The translations under genes and the position numbers were made by a program. Below the pieces are notes generated by a model. That model was not told the origin of the DNA. It was given only the letters and a program-made list of their open reading frames with translations, and ran no database searches. Of a stretch of 64,000 nucleotides of DNA, positions 63,531 to 64,000 are shown piece after piece. Source of the stretch: Pseudomonas sp. ANT_J12 (lineage in GTDB: Bacteria; Pseudomonadota; Gammaproteobacteria; Pseudomonadales; Pseudomonadaceae). The stretch spans positions 1-64,000 of the forward strand of contig NZ_VOBN01000001.1 of NCBI RefSeq assembly GCF_008370045.1, given 5' to 3'. Numbering within the stretch: position 1 is the stretch's first letter; every line of letters starts with the position of its first letter.

Positions 63531-64000
63531 TCAGGCTGCCTTTGCCGCTTGGGCCTGCCTCACCACCGCAGCCAACCGCTTGAGGCCTTCTTCCAGCCGC
63601 GCCGGGTCGATGTGACTAAAATTCAGCCGCAAATGGCCGGGATTGTTATCCGGATCAGGGAAGAACGGTTCGCCCGGCATAAACGCCACGTCCGCTGCCA
63701 AGGCCGTCTTGAGCAACGTGCGGGTATCCAGCGGTTGCTTGAGCGTCAGCCAGAAAAACAGCCCGCCTTGCGGCATGTTCCAATCCGCCAGATCGGAAAA
63801 ATGTGTTTTCAGTGCCGACTGGAAGGCATCCCGACGCATCCGATAGAAATCCCGCAGCTCACTCAGATGCTGCTGGAATTTCTCGGTGCCGATCCATTGC
63901 AGCGCCTGCCACTGCCCTACCCGATTGGTGTGCAGGTCCGCCGATTGCTTGAGCCGCAACAAGTGCGGAAACAGGTCCGGACTGGCGATCAGATAACCAA
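63531..64000 (-). CDS. PLP-dependent aminotransferase (partial, 5' end beyond window)
   Basis: The C-terminal ~156 residues of a class I/II aminotransferase, open to the end of the window. Typical elements are GGLFFWLTLKQPL, AFMPGEPFFP and LRLNFSHIDP, the last holding the carboxylate-binding arginine. This pattern is usual in 2-aminoadipate/multi-substrate aminotransferases related to LysN and MocR C-domains. The PLP lysine lies outside the window, so it could also be the end of a MocR-type regulator. Confidence 0.75.
   Translation of the reverse strand, partial: GYLIASPDLFPHLLRLKQSADLHTNRVGQWQALQWIGTEKFQQHLSELRDFYRMRRDAFQSALKTHFSDLADWNMPQGGLFFWLTLKQPLDTRTLLKTALAADVAFMPGEPFFPDPDNNPGHLRLNFSHIDPARLEEGLKRLAAVVRQAQAAKAA

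Noticed and set aside
1..64000. CRISPR arrays
   Set aside because: The repeats are dispersed inverted pairs, not evenly spaced direct repeats, and no cas genes are present.

Overview
The window comes from a GC-rich gammaproteobacterial chromosome, almost certainly a Pseudomonas of the fluorescens lineage. The evidence is a GntR-prpB-prpC-acnD-prpF methylcitrate operon, the pabB-thrH-cysH neighbourhood, a DUF3509-type small protein, the mtnC-mtnD-mtnB salvage cluster, and many palindromic intergenic repeats of the type that litters fluorescent pseudomonad genomes. Most of it is ordinary chromosomal backbone. Two stretches look accessory: 19.3-26.7 kb and 27.4-34.2 kb.

Layout. 1-7.3 kb: methylcitrate cycle operon on the minus strand for propionate catabolism, led by its own GntR regulator, with matching palindromes at and upstream of the regulator start. 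7.3-10.3 kb: a three-gene system of retropepsin-like protease, inactive transglutaminase with membrane helices, and RimK-like ATP-grasp ligase. 10.6-13.6 kb: pabB, thrH, cysH. 14-16.4 kb: NCS1 permease and hydantoin-racemase-like protein behind a possible sigma-54 promoter. 16.5-19 kb: LysR regulator divergent from a short-chain dehydrogenase, then a HAD phosphatase. 19.3-24.5 kb: a 1600-residue RHS polymorphic toxin with a HNH/Endo VII-type nuclease tip and an Imm50-like immunity gene. 24.6-27.3 kb: small acidic proteins, two tandem glycine-zipper proteins, a CxxC protein and YbjQ.

27.4-33.6 kb is the most interesting region. One minus-strand operon encodes matches to the five enzyme types that make the cytidine-linked phosphoramidate precursor of the Campylobacter O-methyl phosphoramidate capsule decoration: a PEP-synthase-like L-glutamine kinase, a phosphoglutamine cytidylyltransferase, a class I amidotransferase-like gamma-glutamyl hydrolase, a CysC-like kinase and a SAM methyltransferase. 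The first gene of the operon, a CDP-glycerol glycerophosphotransferase-like gene, is interrupted by an in-frame amber codon. A tRNA-Ser(GGA) gene has its 3' end facing the cluster.

34.5-46.3 kb: crotonase, acyltransferase, CorA-type transporter, amidotransferase, a beta-oxidation pair, a c-type cytochrome, and a transglutaminase/alpha-E/circularly permuted ATP-grasp operon. 46.7-55 kb: RraB-like protein, spermidine synthase, small membrane protein, ankyrin protein, acyl-CoA synthetase, a DUF3509 protein behind a sigma-54-like promoter, and mtnC-mtnD-mtnB. 55-64 kb: MFS transporter, aroC, alpha/beta hydrolase, a possible tail-anchored acetyltransferase-like protein, prmB, an isochorismatase-fold protein, Smr protein, folE, a glutaredoxin/GST-like protein and a partial aminotransferase cut by the window end.

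Three families of inverted-repeat elements (nine, three and two copies) sit between genes. All assignments were made by reading sequence and motifs without database searches.
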